From: Paracoccus indicus
GTDB taxonomy: Bacteria; Pseudomonadota; Alphaproteobacteria; Rhodobacterales; Rhodobacteraceae
Direction of reading: 5' to 3'
Length of the DNA: 64,000 nt
Assembly (NCBI RefSeq): GCF_003056335.1
Contig: NZ_PYWA01000003.1
Location: forward strand, 186,001 to 250,000
The translations under genes and the position numbers were made by a program. Numbering within the stretch: position 1 is the stretch's first letter; the number at the start of each line of letters is the position of its first letter. Below are positions 29,537-38,310 of the stretch, piece after piece. The notes beneath the pieces are model-generated. The model was not told the origin of the DNA and did not search any database. It was given only the letters and a program-made list of their open reading frames with translations.

Positions 29537-30337
29537 TCAAAGATCGCTGAAGGCCTTGGCATGGGCGATGACGCTGCCCTTGGGCAGATCACCGAATATC
29601 TGCAGCGCGGGGCCGGCATAGGGCGATTGCAGGTCGGCGGGGGCAAAGCCCATGCGGGCATAGAAGGCCGGATCGCCCAGCACCACCACCGGACGCTCGC
29701 CTGCGGCCTGCAGCGCCATATGCACCAGAGCCGTCCCGAGGCCGCGGCCCTGCAGGGCCGGATGCACCGCCAATGGTGCCAGCGCCAGTGCCGGACGATC
29801 AGCCGTCAGGCGCGACAGGGCGACATGACCGACGGGCACGCCTTGTGCATGGGCCACCAGCGACATCTCCAGATCGCCATTGTCACGCAACCCGCGCAGC
29901 AGCTGCGCCTCGGCGGGGGATCCGAAGGCCGCCATCAACAGCAGGTCCAGCGCGGCGTGATCGCCAAGGACCTCGGCGCGGATCAGGGGGTGCAGGTCGT
30001 GGCGGTGAAAGTCGCGCGTCAGATCGCGGCTGTCGCGGCCCCAAGTGCTGCCTGCGGTCCGTGCCTGGTGGGCGGCGAAAGCCTCGGCATCGGCAAAAAC
30101 CTCCGAGAGGGTCCAGACCATCGGGTCCTCGGATTGGGCGATGTCGAAGCGCAGGCATCCCGGCTCGGCGCGGCTGAGGTCGACGTGATCGGGCAGCAGC
30201 GACAGGGCCGTCAACAATTGGGCCATGTCGGTGCAGGTCAGGCTGCCGTGCAGCGCCACCATCGGCACCGAAAGCCGCGCAGGCGTGCCGCTGTCGTCAG
30301 TGGTGGTGGCATGGTGATGTCCGCAGGCGCAGCTCAT
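29537..30337 (-). CDS. ABM-like domain fused to GNAT N-acetyltransferase
   Basis: A 266-aa two-domain protein. The N-terminus is Cys/His-rich (MSCACGHHH), a possible metal-binding tag. Residues about 22-98 read as an ABM/quinol monooxygenase-like ferredoxin fold (CTDMAQLLTALSLLPDHV, then TLSEVFADAEAFAAHQ). Residues about 110-260 are a GNAT acetyltransferase of the YhbS type, with LAVHPALQGRGLGTALVHMA (the acetyl-CoA-binding Q/RxxGxG/A segment) and DPAFYARMGF. The acceptor is unknown. The gene ends 78 bases from the pepF start and follows the photolyase gene by 54 bases in the same direction. Confidence 0.75.
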   Translation of the reverse strand: MSCACGHHHATTTDDSGTPARLSVPMVALHGSLTCTDMAQLLTALSLLPDHVDLSRAEPGCLRFDIAQSEDPMVWTLSEVFADAEAFAAHQARTAGSTWGRDSRDLTRDFHRHDLHPLIRAEVLGDHAALDLLLMAAFGSPAEAQLLRGLRDNGDLEMSLVAHAQGVPVGHVALSRLTADRPALALAPLAVHPALQGRGLGTALVHMALQAAGERPVVVLGDPAFYARMGFAPADLQSPYAGPALQIFGDLPKGSVIAHAKAFSDL

Positions 30338-30391
30338 GTCGGTCCCCTTTTGGCCCAGCTATCCCCGGCGACTGCGGTGGCGTCAAGCTGA

Positions 30392-31915
30392 TCAGACGGT
30401 TTCGCCCGCCTCCATCCGTTCCAGAAACGCTGCGGCATCCTGAAGGACGGTGTCGCGGCGGTCCTTTTCCATCCGGTCCCAGGTTGCATAGGCACGCCCG
30501 ATGCGCGGGTTGTCCTGCAGGCGGTCGCGGTGGCGGATCAGGAAGTCCCAATAGAGCAGGTTGAAAGGACAGGCCTTGTCGCCGGTCTTGGCTGTCACCG
30601 AATAGGCGCAGGTTTTGCAGTAATCCGACATCTTGTTGATGTAATTGCCGGAACTGACATAGGGCTTCGACCCGACGACACCGCCATCGGCAAACTGGCT
30701 CATGCCGATGGTGTTCGGGGCCTCGACCCATTCATAGGCGTCGATATAGACTTCCAGATACCATTCATGGACCTGCGCCGGGTCGATCCCCGCCAGCAGG
30801 GCGAAATTGCCGGTGATCATCAGGCGCTGGATGTGATGGGCATAAGCATGATCCCGCGTTTGACCGACGGCGTGGGACAGGCAGTTCATCTGCGTTTCCG
30901 CCCCCCAATAGAGGCCGGGCAGATTGCGGTGGTGGTCCAGCGCGTTGCGGCTGGTGTAATCCGGACCTTCCAGGAAATAGATGCCGCGCATGAATTCGCG
31001 CCACCCCAGGATCTGGCGGATGAAGCCCTCGGCCGAATTCAGACGCACCTTGCCCGCCTGCCAGGCGTCGGCGGCCGCCTGACAGACCTCGGCCGGGGAC
31101 AGCAGCCCGCAGTTGATATAGGGGGAGAGGATCGAATGGTGCAGGAAGGGATCATCCGTCAGCATCGCATCCTGATAGGGGCCGAAGAGGTCCAGCGAAT
31201 GGTTGATGAAATGATCCAGCACCTGCAACGCGCCTTTGCGGTCGGTGGCATAGTCGAAAGGCAGCAGATTGCCGAAATTCTCGGCGAAGCGGTCCCCGAC
31301 CAGGTCCAGCACCTGCTGCGTCACGGCATCTGGCGCGAACCGCGGAGGCTGGGGGCGGAACAGGTCGGGGGCGGCGGGCTTGCGGTTGTCGTGGTCATAG
31401 TTCCACTTGCCACCTGCCGGTTCGTCGCCCTCCATCAGCAGGCCGGTCTTGCGGCGCATCAGGCGATAGAACCACTCCATCCGCAATTCCTTGCGGTCAC
31501 GGGCCCAATCCCCGAACTCGGCATGGGTGGCAAGGAAGCGGTCGTCGGGCAGCTGGCGGACGGGCAGGGGCATGTCGGACAAGGCTTGGATCAGCCGCCA
31601 TTCGCCCGGCTCGGTCGCGATGATGTCCTGCGCGTCATGTTCGGCCGCGCGGCGCAGCAGTTCGCCCGGGATGCTCTGGCTGTTTTCGGGATCGTCCAGC
31701 GTCGTGTAGGCGACCTGCCAACCGGCCTGCCGCAGCCGTTCGGCGAATTTGCGCATGGCGGTCAGGATCAGCGCGATCTTCTTGGGGTGGTGGCGGACAT
31801 AGGTCGTCTCGGCCATCACCTCGGCCATGACAATGACATCGCCCTCTCGGGCGGCACGCAGGGCGGCGATGTCTTCGGTCAGCTGGTCGCCAAGGATCAG
31901 GATCAGGTTTGTCAT
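30392..31915 (-). CDS. Fe-S bacterial photolyase/cryptochrome (PhrB-like, 507 aa)
   Basis: Matches the FeS-BCP group (deoxyribodipyrimidine photolyase-related proteins), which includes the (6-4) photolyase PhrB of Agrobacterium. The N-terminus LILILGDQLTEDIAAL differs from classical photolyases, as in this group. Likely [4Fe-4S] ligands are one Cys in TQMNCLSHAVG and three near the C-terminus (DYCKTCAYS, DKACPFN). The FAD-binding region includes EGFIRQILGWREFMRGIY and TGNFALLAGIDPAQVHEW. It repairs UV photoproducts in light. It starts with no operon partner upstream; guaA ends 89 bases away. Confidence 0.92.
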   Translation of the reverse strand: MTNLILILGDQLTEDIAALRAAREGDVIVMAEVMAETTYVRHHPKKIALILTAMRKFAERLRQAGWQVAYTTLDDPENSQSIPGELLRRAAEHDAQDIIATEPGEWRLIQALSDMPLPVRQLPDDRFLATHAEFGDWARDRKELRMEWFYRLMRRKTGLLMEGDEPAGGKWNYDHDNRKPAAPDLFRPQPPRFAPDAVTQQVLDLVGDRFAENFGNLLPFDYATDRKGALQVLDHFINHSLDLFGPYQDAMLTDDPFLHHSILSPYINCGLLSPAEVCQAAADAWQAGKVRLNSAEGFIRQILGWREFMRGIYFLEGPDYTSRNALDHHRNLPGLYWGAETQMNCLSHAVGQTRDHAYAHHIQRLMITGNFALLAGIDPAQVHEWYLEVYIDAYEWVEAPNTIGMSQFADGGVVGSKPYVSSGNYINKMSDYCKTCAYSVTAKTGDKACPFNLLYWDFLIRHRDRLQDNPRIGRAYATWDRMEKDRRDTVLQDAAAFLERMEAGETV

Positions 31916-32004
31916 CGGCCCCCCAAAACGCAGAAACGCGCAGGTTTCCCCGCGCGTTCCCCGATGATCATGCGACGTGGTGCCGCGTCATTCCCATTCG
32001 CCCG

Positions 32005-33564
32005 TTATTCCCACTCGATCGTGCCCGGAGGCTTCGAGGTGATGTCATAGGTGCAGCGGTTGATGCCCTTGACCTCGTTGATGATGCGGGTCGCCGTTTC
32101 ACCTAGGAACTCATGGGTGAAGGGATAGTAATCCGCCGTCATCCCGTCGACCGAGGTCACGGCGCGCAGGGCGCAGGCAAAGTCATAGGTCCGGCCATCG
32201 CCCATCACGCCCACGGTACGCACCGGCAGGATCGCGACGAAAGCCTGCCAGATGTCGTCATAGAGACCGTGCTTGCGGATCTGGTCGATGAAAACGGCGT
32301 CGGCCTTGCGCAGGATCTCCAGCTTCTCGCGGGTGATCTCTCCGGGGCAGCGGATGGCAAGGCCCGGGCCGGGGAAGGGGTGGCGGCCGATGAAGCTCTC
32401 GGGCAGGCCCAGTTCGCGGCCCAGCTCGCGGACTTCGTCCTTGAACAGCTCGCGCAGCGGCTCGACCAGCTTCAGGCCCATCTTCTCGGGCAGACCGCCG
32501 ACGTTGTGGTGCGACTTGATCGTGACCGAAGGCCCGCCGCTGAAGCTGACGCTTTCGATGACGTCCGGATAAAGCGTGCCTTGCGCCAGGAAATCCGCGC
32601 CCTCGATCTGGCTGGCGTATTTCTGGAAGACGTCGATGAACAGACCGCCGATGATCTTGCGCTTGGTTTCGGGGTCCGAGACACCCTCAAGCTTGCCCAA
32701 AAACAGGTCGGCCTCATCCGCGGCGATCAGCGGGATGTTGTAATTGTCGCGGAACATCTTGACGACCTCGTCGCCTTCGTTCAGCCGCAGCAAGCCGTGG
32801 TCGACGAAGACGCAGGTCAGCTGGTCGCCGATCGCCTCGTGGATCAGGACCGCCGCCACCGACGAATCGACGCCGCCCGACAACCCGCAGATGACCTTGC
32901 GGTCGCCCACCTGTTCGCGGATCTTGCGGATCGCCTCGTCCTTGTAGGAGGCCATCGTCCAGTCGCCGGTGAAGCCCGCCAGCCGGACGAAGTTTTCCAG
33001 CATGGTGCGGCCGTTCGGGGTGTGATGCACCTCGGGGTGGAACTGGACGGCATAGAAATGGCGCGTCTCATCCGCGATCATCGCCATGGGCGCATTGGGC
33101 GAGGTGCCGATCACCTCGAAGCCGGGGGCCAGGCTGGTGACGCGGTCACCATGGCTCATCCACACCTCCTCGCGGCCGGTTCCGAACAGGCCGGCGAAGA
33201 TGCCGTCCTGCTTGTGGCCGGGGGCCGGGGCGATGAAGGCGCGGCCGTATTCGGCGTGATGGCCCGCTTCGACGTTGCCGCCCAGCTGTTCCATCATGAC
33301 CTGCTGGCCATAGCAGATGCCGAAGACGGGGACGCCCATCTCGAACACCGCTTGGGGTGCGCGGGGGCTGTCTTCCTGCGTCACGCTGGCCGGGCCGCCG
33401 GACAGGATGACCGCCTGAGGGGCCATCTCGCGCAGCGACGCGTCGGTCACCGAATTGAAGGGGTGGATTTCGCAATAGACGTTCAGTTCGCGAAGGCGAC
33501 GCGCGATCAGCTGCGTCACCTGGCTGCCGAAGTCGATGATCAAGAGGCGCTGGTGCTGGGTCAT
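32005..33564 (-). CDS. guaA: GMP synthase (glutamine-hydrolysing)
   Basis: Converts XMP to GMP using glutamine and ATP. The 519-aa protein has an N-terminal class I amidotransferase domain with catalytic Cys in [13 protein letters not shown] and the HPEVHHT His/Glu pair. The ATP-pyrophosphatase domain follows with [13 protein letters not shown], and the C-terminal dimerisation domain ends KPPGTIEWE. All catalytic residues are present. It is divergent from the CAP-domain lipoprotein gene. A partial repeat of the gene's last 13 bases is found just after the stop. Confidence 0.98.
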   Translation of the reverse strand: MTQHQRLLIIDFGSQVTQLIARRLRELNVYCEIHPFNSVTDASLREMAPQAVILSGGPASVTQEDSPRAPQAVFEMGVPVFGICYGQQVMMEQLGGNVEAGHHAEYGRAFIAPAPGHKQDGIFAGLFGTGREEVWMSHGDRVTSLAPGFEVIGTSPNAPMAMIADETRHFYAVQFHPEVHHTPNGRTMLENFVRLAGFTGDWTMASYKDEAIRKIREQVGDRKVICGLSGGVDSSVAAVLIHEAIGDQLTCVFVDHGLLRLNEGDEVVKMFRDNYNIPLIAADEADLFLGKLEGVSDPETKRKIIGGLFIDVFQKYASQIEGADFLAQGTLYPDVIESVSFSGGPSVTIKSHHNVGGLPEKMGLKLVEPLRELFKDEVRELGRELGLPESFIGRHPFPGPGLAIRCPGEITREKLEILRKADAVFIDQIRKHGLYDDIWQAFVAILPVRTVGVMGDGRTYDFACALRAVTSVDGMTADYYPFTHEFLGETATRIINEVKGINRCTYDITSKPPGTIEWE

Positions 33565-33686
33565 GGTTGCGCTTTAAGCGCGCTTTTGCGCCCTTGCAAG
33601 ACCTTCGCGCCATGTGGTCGCGCGGAACCCGTGCAACCCCTTGGCGTTGGGCCGAAATGTATCCAGTCAGCAACCGAGGTTTCGTC

Positions 33687-34199
33687 ATGTTCAAGGTTTC
33701 CCTAATTGCAGCATCTGCCGTCGTGGCCCTTGCCGGGTGCCAATCGGGGTTTCCGGGCCTCGGCCGACCGCAGTCCCCCGCCGAAGAGGCGCTGGCCCTG
33801 CAATGTTCAGGTGACGCCTTGGCGGCCCAGCAATTGCGCGAAGGCATCGCCGCCGCCCGCGCGACCGAGGGCAAGACCGCCCTGACCGAAAGCGAGCTGT
33901 TGAACCGCATCGCGGCATCCCATGCCTGCGACATGGCTCGCATGGGGCGTGCCGATGTGGCCGGATCGAATGGGTCGAACGTGGTCGATCGGGCAAGGGC
34001 GGTCGGTTATCCGACCTGCGGCGTGACGCAATTGGTCGGGACGGGGAGCAGCGCGCCCGCCACAGTGGCAACCTGGATGGTGCCCGGCCCGAACCGCGAA
34101 CAGGTTCTGGGTCAGCTGAGCTATGAGATCGGGACGGGATCGGCGCGCAGTTCGGACGGGCGCATGTGGCACAGCGCGGTTCTGGGCAACGATTGCTGA
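33687..34199 (+). CDS. CAP/SCP-domain lipoprotein
   Basis: Predicted lipoprotein of 170 aa with a lipobox ending LAGC (Cys18). The mature part resembles the CAP (SCP/PR1) domain: a first helix ELLNRIAASHACDMARMG, then GSNGSNVVDRARAVGY, a TWMVPGPNREQVLG segment in the place of the usual W-x-SPGHR, and SYEIGTGSARSSDGRMWHSAVLG. Two of the classical CAP metal-site His residues appear to be missing (MGRAD in place of FSHxG; PNREQ in place of GHRxN). The ATG at 33687 gives the lipoprotein signal; the frame is open back to 33567. A strong terminator follows immediately. Confidence 0.7.
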   Translation: MFKVSLIAASAVVALAGCQSGFPGLGRPQSPAEEALALQCSGDALAAQQLREGIAAARATEGKTALTESELLNRIAASHACDMARMGRADVAGSNGSNVVDRARAVGYPTCGVTQLVGTGSSAPATVATWMVPGPNREQVLGQLSYEIGTGSARSSDGRMWHSAVLGNDC

Positions 34200-34203
34200 G
34201 ATG

Positions 34204-34230
34204 AAACGGGGCGCCAGTGGCGCCCCGTTT
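34204..34230. terminator. Bidirectional terminator between CAP lipoprotein and livM
   Basis: Perfect 12-bp stem AAACGGGGCGCC/GGCGCCCCGTTT with a 3-base loop and flanking T-runs in both directions. Confidence 0.9.
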
Positions 34231-34231
34231 T

Positions 34232-35563
34232 TCATTTCTCGGGCAGCAGGCCCCTTGGCGCGAACCGCAGCACCAGAAGCAGCACCAGCCCCATCGCGAT
34301 GAAGCGCATATGCGGCGCGCTGTCCAAGAGGTGCAGCTTCAGCGGGCCGTCAGGCATGGCGGCGGTCAGCAGGCCGATGAGCGCAGGGCCCCAGACCTCG
34401 ACCTTGATCCACAGGAACCAGATGGTCACCGCGCCCAGCACCGCGCCCCAGTTGTTGCCCGACCCACCAACGATTACCATGACCCAGATCAGGAAAGTAT
34501 AGCGCAGCGGGTTATAGCTGGTGGGCGTCAGCAGCCCGTCCAGCGTCACCATCATCGCGCCCGCGATGCCGATCACCGCAGACCCCAGGATGAAGACCTG
34601 CAGGTGGCGGCGGGTGACGTCCTTGCCCATCGCCTCGGCCGCGGTTTCATTGTCGCGGATGGCGCGCATCATGCGGCCCCAAGGCGATTTCAATGCCAGT
34701 TCGGCCAGCAGGATCAGCACCAGCAGCACGACCAGGAACAGCGTCATGTAGGACAGCTTGACCCAGATCCCCGACGCCTCGGCGGCCTGGAAGCCCCAGC
34801 TTTGCGCGAAACCGACGAAATCGGGGTTGTTCTGCAGGTCGACCTCATAGGCGACGGGGCGCGGGATCGAGGTAATATTCTTCACCCCGCGCGCCAGCCA
34901 GTCCTCGTTCTTCATGACGGCGACGATGATCTCGCCGATGCCAAGCGTGGCGATGGCCAGATAGTCTGAGCGTAGGCCGAGGGCGACCTTGCCGATGGCC
35001 CAAGCCGCCACGGCAGCAAAAAGGCCACCGACCAGCCATGAAAGCAGCACCGGCAGGCCCAACCCGCCGATATTGCCGTGGCGAGACGGGTTGTTCGCCT
35101 CGATCGCGATAACGGCGGGGTCGAACAGATAGCGATAGGCGACGAAGCCCGCGATCAGGATCGCCGTGATGGCAAGCCCGCTGCGGGTCCTTGTCCAGAC
35201 CAATTTGGCGATGGCCAGGACCCCCACGCCCACGGCCAGCGCCGCCAGCAGCCTGCTGCCCCCGGCCTGCCAGGCGTTTTCCACCGGCGGCAGGGAAACC
35301 AGCACCGGGGCAAGCCCCCCAAGCGCCAGAAAGCCCACGACGCCGACGTTGAACAGGCCCGCATAGCCCCATTGCATGTTCACGCCCAAGGCGGTGATGG
35401 CCGACAAGAGCCCCATGTTCAGGATCGCCAGCGAGGTGTTCCAGCTGCCCGAGAACATGCTGTTCCGAACGGTGCCTTCCAGCACGAAGAGGATCGCAAG
35501 AACGGCGAAAAGGATGGGCGCGCGCCAAGCGCTGTAACCCGCGGATTGACGAGTGTTGGACAT
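34232..35563 (-). CDS. livM: Branched-chain amino acid ABC transporter permease LivM
   Basis: Inner-membrane permease of 443 aa with about ten helices. The LivM/LivH family signature lies in ANNPSRHGNIGGLGLP to YLAIATLGIGEIIVAVMKN and, toward the end, the EAA-type loop WGRMMRAIRDNETAAEAMGKD that contacts the ATPases. At 443 aa it is longer than many LivM proteins of 320-430 aa. It is the last gene of the liv operon, 12 bases after livH, and ends at a bidirectional terminator. Confidence 0.92.
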   Translation of the reverse strand: MSNTRQSAGYSAWRAPILFAVLAILFVLEGTVRNSMFSGSWNTSLAILNMGLLSAITALGVNMQWGYAGLFNVGVVGFLALGGLAPVLVSLPPVENAWQAGGSRLLAALAVGVGVLAIAKLVWTRTRSGLAITAILIAGFVAYRYLFDPAVIAIEANNPSRHGNIGGLGLPVLLSWLVGGLFAAVAAWAIGKVALGLRSDYLAIATLGIGEIIVAVMKNEDWLARGVKNITSIPRPVAYEVDLQNNPDFVGFAQSWGFQAAEASGIWVKLSYMTLFLVVLLVLILLAELALKSPWGRMMRAIRDNETAAEAMGKDVTRRHLQVFILGSAVIGIAGAMMVTLDGLLTPTSYNPLRYTFLIWVMVIVGGSGNNWGAVLGAVTIWFLWIKVEVWGPALIGLLTAAMPDGPLKLHLLDSAPHMRFIAMGLVLLLVLRFAPRGLLPEK

Positions 35564-35575
35564 ATCCGTTCCCCC

Positions 35576-36583
35576 TTACACCGACTTGCCGCGGAACAGC
35601 CCCGTGGGGCGGAACAGCAGGACCACGATCAGAATGACGAAGCTGACGGCGAATTTGTATTCCGTCCCCAGAAGCTGCATCAGCCCGCCCGGTTCATAGC
35701 CGGGGGCCAGGTAGCCTACGACCTTCACCCAAGGATAGGTGACCGCCACTTCGGAGAAGGCGACCAGGAACCCACCCGCAATGGCGCCGAGCGGGCTGCC
35801 GAGGCCACCCACGATGGCGGCGGCAAAGATCGGCAGCAGGATCTGGAAATAGTTGAAGGCCTTGAAGGACTTGTCCAAGCCGTAAAGCGTGCCTGCGATG
35901 GTCGCCAGGCTGGCGGCGATGATCCATGTCAGGCGCACGACGCGTTCGGGGTCGATGCCCGACAGCAGGGCCAAGTCCTCGTTGTCGGAATAGGCGCGCA
36001 TGGCCTTTCCCGACTTGGTGCGGTTCAGGAACCAGAACAGAGCCGCCACGACGATGACCGCGACGACCAGAGTCAGCGCCTGCGTGCTGCGCAAGGCCAG
36101 ACCCTCGGGAAGGCCACTCCATTCGCGGAAATCACGGACGTTAATGATGAAGCGCGCGCCATCGTCGAAACGGTATTCGCTGACGCCGATCAGCAGGCGC
36201 GTTAGCCCGTTCATCACGAACATCACGCCGACCGAGGCCATGACCAAGATGATCGGTGCTGCCTTCTTGACGCGATAGAAGCGATAGACCGCCCGGTCGG
36301 TGGCCAGCACCAGCGCCGCAGTGGCCGCGATCCCGAAGGGCAGGGCCAGCAGCGCAGTCGGCAGCGGCCCAAGCGAGACGCCCATGGATTGCAGGCCCCA
36401 AGTGACCAGGATCACGACGGCAGTGCCGAAGGCCATGGTGTCGCCATGGGCGAAGTTGGAAAACCGCAGGATGCCATAGATCAGCGTGACACCAAGCGCA
36501 CCCAGTGCAAGCTGCGCGCCATAAGCGGCGGCGGGAATGAAGACGAAATTCAGAAAGACCACGAGGGCATTCAGGATATCCAT
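35576..36583 (-). CDS. livH: Branched-chain amino acid ABC transporter permease LivH
   Basis: Permease of 335 aa with about eight helices. It opens with LNFVFIPAAAYGAQLALGAL and LIYGILRFSNFAHGDTMAFG, the typical GxxRxxNFAHG motif of LivH. The cytoplasmic loop GKAMRAYSDNEDLALLSGID couples to the ATPases. It partners LivM in the membrane channel. It starts three bases after the livF stop and ends 12 bases before livM. Confidence 0.93.
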   Translation of the reverse strand: MDILNALVVFLNFVFIPAAAYGAQLALGALGVTLIYGILRFSNFAHGDTMAFGTAVVILVTWGLQSMGVSLGPLPTALLALPFGIAATAALVLATDRAVYRFYRVKKAAPIILVMASVGVMFVMNGLTRLLIGVSEYRFDDGARFIINVRDFREWSGLPEGLALRSTQALTLVVAVIVVAALFWFLNRTKSGKAMRAYSDNEDLALLSGIDPERVVRLTWIIAASLATIAGTLYGLDKSFKAFNYFQILLPIFAAAIVGGLGSPLGAIAGGFLVAFSEVAVTYPWVKVVGYLAPGYEPGGLMQLLGTEYKFAVSFVILIVVLLFRPTGLFRGKSV

Positions 36584-36586
36584 GGC

Positions 36587-37417
36587 TCAGCCCCCCAGGA
36601 AGGTGCGGCGCACCTCGTCATTGGCCATCAGTTCGGCGCCGGTGCCGGTATGGGCATTCGCGCCCTGCACCAGCACATAGGCCTTGTCGGCGATGTTCAT
36701 CGCCTGCTGCGCATTCTGTTCCACCATCAGCACCGGCAGCCCGCCGCGGGCGATGGCGATGATGCGGTCGAACAATTCGTCCATGACGATGGGGCTGACG
36801 CCCGCGGTCGGTTCGTCCAGCATCAGGACCTGCGGTTGCGTCATCAGCGCGCGGCCCACGGCCACCTGCTGGCGCTGGCCGCCCGACAACTCACCCGCCG
36901 CCTGACGGCGCTTCTCGGCCACGGCGGGGAACAGGTCATAGACCTGCTGCATGGTCTGGCGGATGTCGTCGTTCCGGATGAAGGCGCCCATTTCCAGGTT
37001 TTCCTCGACCGTCATGGACGGGAAGATGTTGTTGACCTGCGGCACGAAGCCCATGCCCGCCTTGACGCGGTCCTGCGGGTTCAGCGCGGTGATGTCCTGA
37101 CCGTTCAGGCGCACGCTGCCCTGACGCAGGTTCAGCATGCCGAAGATGGCCTTCATCGCGGTGGATTTGCCTGCGCCGTTCGGGCCGACGATCACGGCGA
37201 TCTGTCCTTTTTCGACCGAGATGGTGCAATCATGCAGGATGTCGGCGCCCTTGCCGTATCCGCCGGTCATGGCCTCGCCGATCAGGAAGGGATCGCCCGC
37301 GCGCCCCTCGCCCACCGGGCCGGACCTGCGGGTGCCGTCGATGGTGCCCATGCCCTTGGTGTTGACGACCGAGGCATCGCGATTGCCACGATTGCCAAAG
37401 CTGTTCTGTCCGCTCAT
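36587..37417 (-). CDS. livF: Branched-chain amino acid ABC transporter ATPase LivF, with N-terminal extension
   Basis: ATPase subunit with Walker A GPNGAGKSTAMKAIFG, signature LSGGQRQQVAVGRALM and Walker B VLMLDEPTAGVSP. The LivF family features FPSMTVEENLEMGAF and MVEQNAQQAMNIADKAYV are present. The protein is 276 aa, about 40 longer than most LivF. The first 45 residues (for example NSFGNRGNRDASVVNTKG) are Gly/Arg-rich, low in complexity and not part of the ATPase fold. The start overlaps the livG stop by four bases, which supports the long form because no internal start has comparable coupling. Confidence 0.92.
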   Translation of the reverse strand: MSGQNSFGNRGNRDASVVNTKGMGTIDGTRRSGPVGEGRAGDPFLIGEAMTGGYGKGADILHDCTISVEKGQIAVIVGPNGAGKSTAMKAIFGMLNLRQGSVRLNGQDITALNPQDRVKAGMGFVPQVNNIFPSMTVEENLEMGAFIRNDDIRQTMQQVYDLFPAVAEKRRQAAGELSGGQRQQVAVGRALMTQPQVLMLDEPTAGVSPIVMDELFDRIIAIARGGLPVLMVEQNAQQAMNIADKAYVLVQGANAHTGTGAELMANDEVRRTFLGG

Positions 37418-38196
37418 GCGCCCACCATGTCCTTGTTCTTCAGACCGGTGCCCAGATAGGCCTCGATCACCTGTTCGTTCTGCATGATGTCGGATGCGCT
37501 GCCCTGTGCCAGTACCTTGCCCTCGGCCATGACGATGACGGGATCGCAGAGCTTACCGATGAAATCCATGTCGTGTTCGATGACGCAGAACGTGTATCCG
37601 CGTTCCTTGTTCAACCGGATGATCGCGTCGGCGATGGTCATCAGCAGCGTGCGGTTCACGCCTGCGCCGACCTCGTCCAGAAAGACGATCTTGGCGTCGA
37701 CCATCATCGTGCGCCCCAGTTCCAGCAGCTTCTTCTGGCCGCCCGACAGGTTGCCCGCATGTTCGTTGGCCAGATGGCGGATGGTCAGGAAATCCAGAAC
37801 CTCATCGGCCTTCTTGCGCAGTTCGGCTTCCTCGCGGGCGATGCGGCCGCGCTGGAACCAGGTCTTCCAGATGGTTTCGCCCGACTGCATGCCGGGGACC
37901 ATCATCAGGTTTTCCCGCACGGTCATGCTGGCGAATTCATGGGCCATCTGGAAGGTCCGCAGCAGGCCCTTGTGGAACAGCGCGTGGGGCGGCAGGCCGG
38001 TGATATCCTCGCCGTCCATGAAGACCCGCCCCGAGGTGGGGGGCAGCACGCCCGCGATCACGTTGAACAGCGTCGATTTGCCCGCGCCGTTCGGGCCGAT
38101 CAGCCCGGTGATCGATCCGGTCTCGATCGTCAGGCTGGCGCCATCGACGGCGCGAAACCCGCCGAAATGTCTGTGAAGGTCTTCGACCCTGATCAT
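37414..38196 (-). CDS. livG: Branched-chain amino acid ABC transporter ATPase LivG
   Basis: ATPase of 260 aa with Walker A GPNGAGKSTLFNVIAG, signature LSGGQKKLLELGRTMM, Walker B IVFLDEVGAGVN and switch His in VIEHDMDFIGKL. The LivG-specific C-terminal extension (VLAQGSASDIMQNEQVIEAYLG) is present. It pairs with LivF to power import. Walker B has Glu-Val-Gly (DEVGAG) where most relatives read DEPxAG. It starts after a 114-base gap from livJ that holds a hairpin terminator. Confidence 0.93.
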   Translation of the reverse strand: MIRVEDLHRHFGGFRAVDGASLTIETGSITGLIGPNGAGKSTLFNVIAGVLPPTSGRVFMDGEDITGLPPHALFHKGLLRTFQMAHEFASMTVRENLMMVPGMQSGETIWKTWFQRGRIAREEAELRKKADEVLDFLTIRHLANEHAGNLSGGQKKLLELGRTMMVDAKIVFLDEVGAGVNRTLLMTIADAIIRLNKERGYTFCVIEHDMDFIGKLCDPVIVMAEGKVLAQGSASDIMQNEQVIEAYLGTGLKNKDMVGA

Positions 38197-38262
38197 GTCT
38201 TTGTTTCCCTGTCTTCACGTCGTTGGCGAAGAACTGCCTGCAACAGGCTATTATCATTGCGA

Positions 38263-38293
38263 AAAGCCCGGCACCGCGAAGATGCCGGGCTTT
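38263..38293 (-). terminator. Hairpin between livJ and livG (likely partial terminator)
   Basis: Perfect 10-bp stem AAAGCCCGGC/GCCGGGCTTT with an 11-base loop, flanked by A/T runs, 18 bases after the livJ stop. In periplasmic binding-protein operons such a hairpin commonly lowers read-through so that the binding protein is made in excess. Confidence 0.8.
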
Positions 38294-38310
38294 CTGTCGG
38301 TCAGGCCGGC

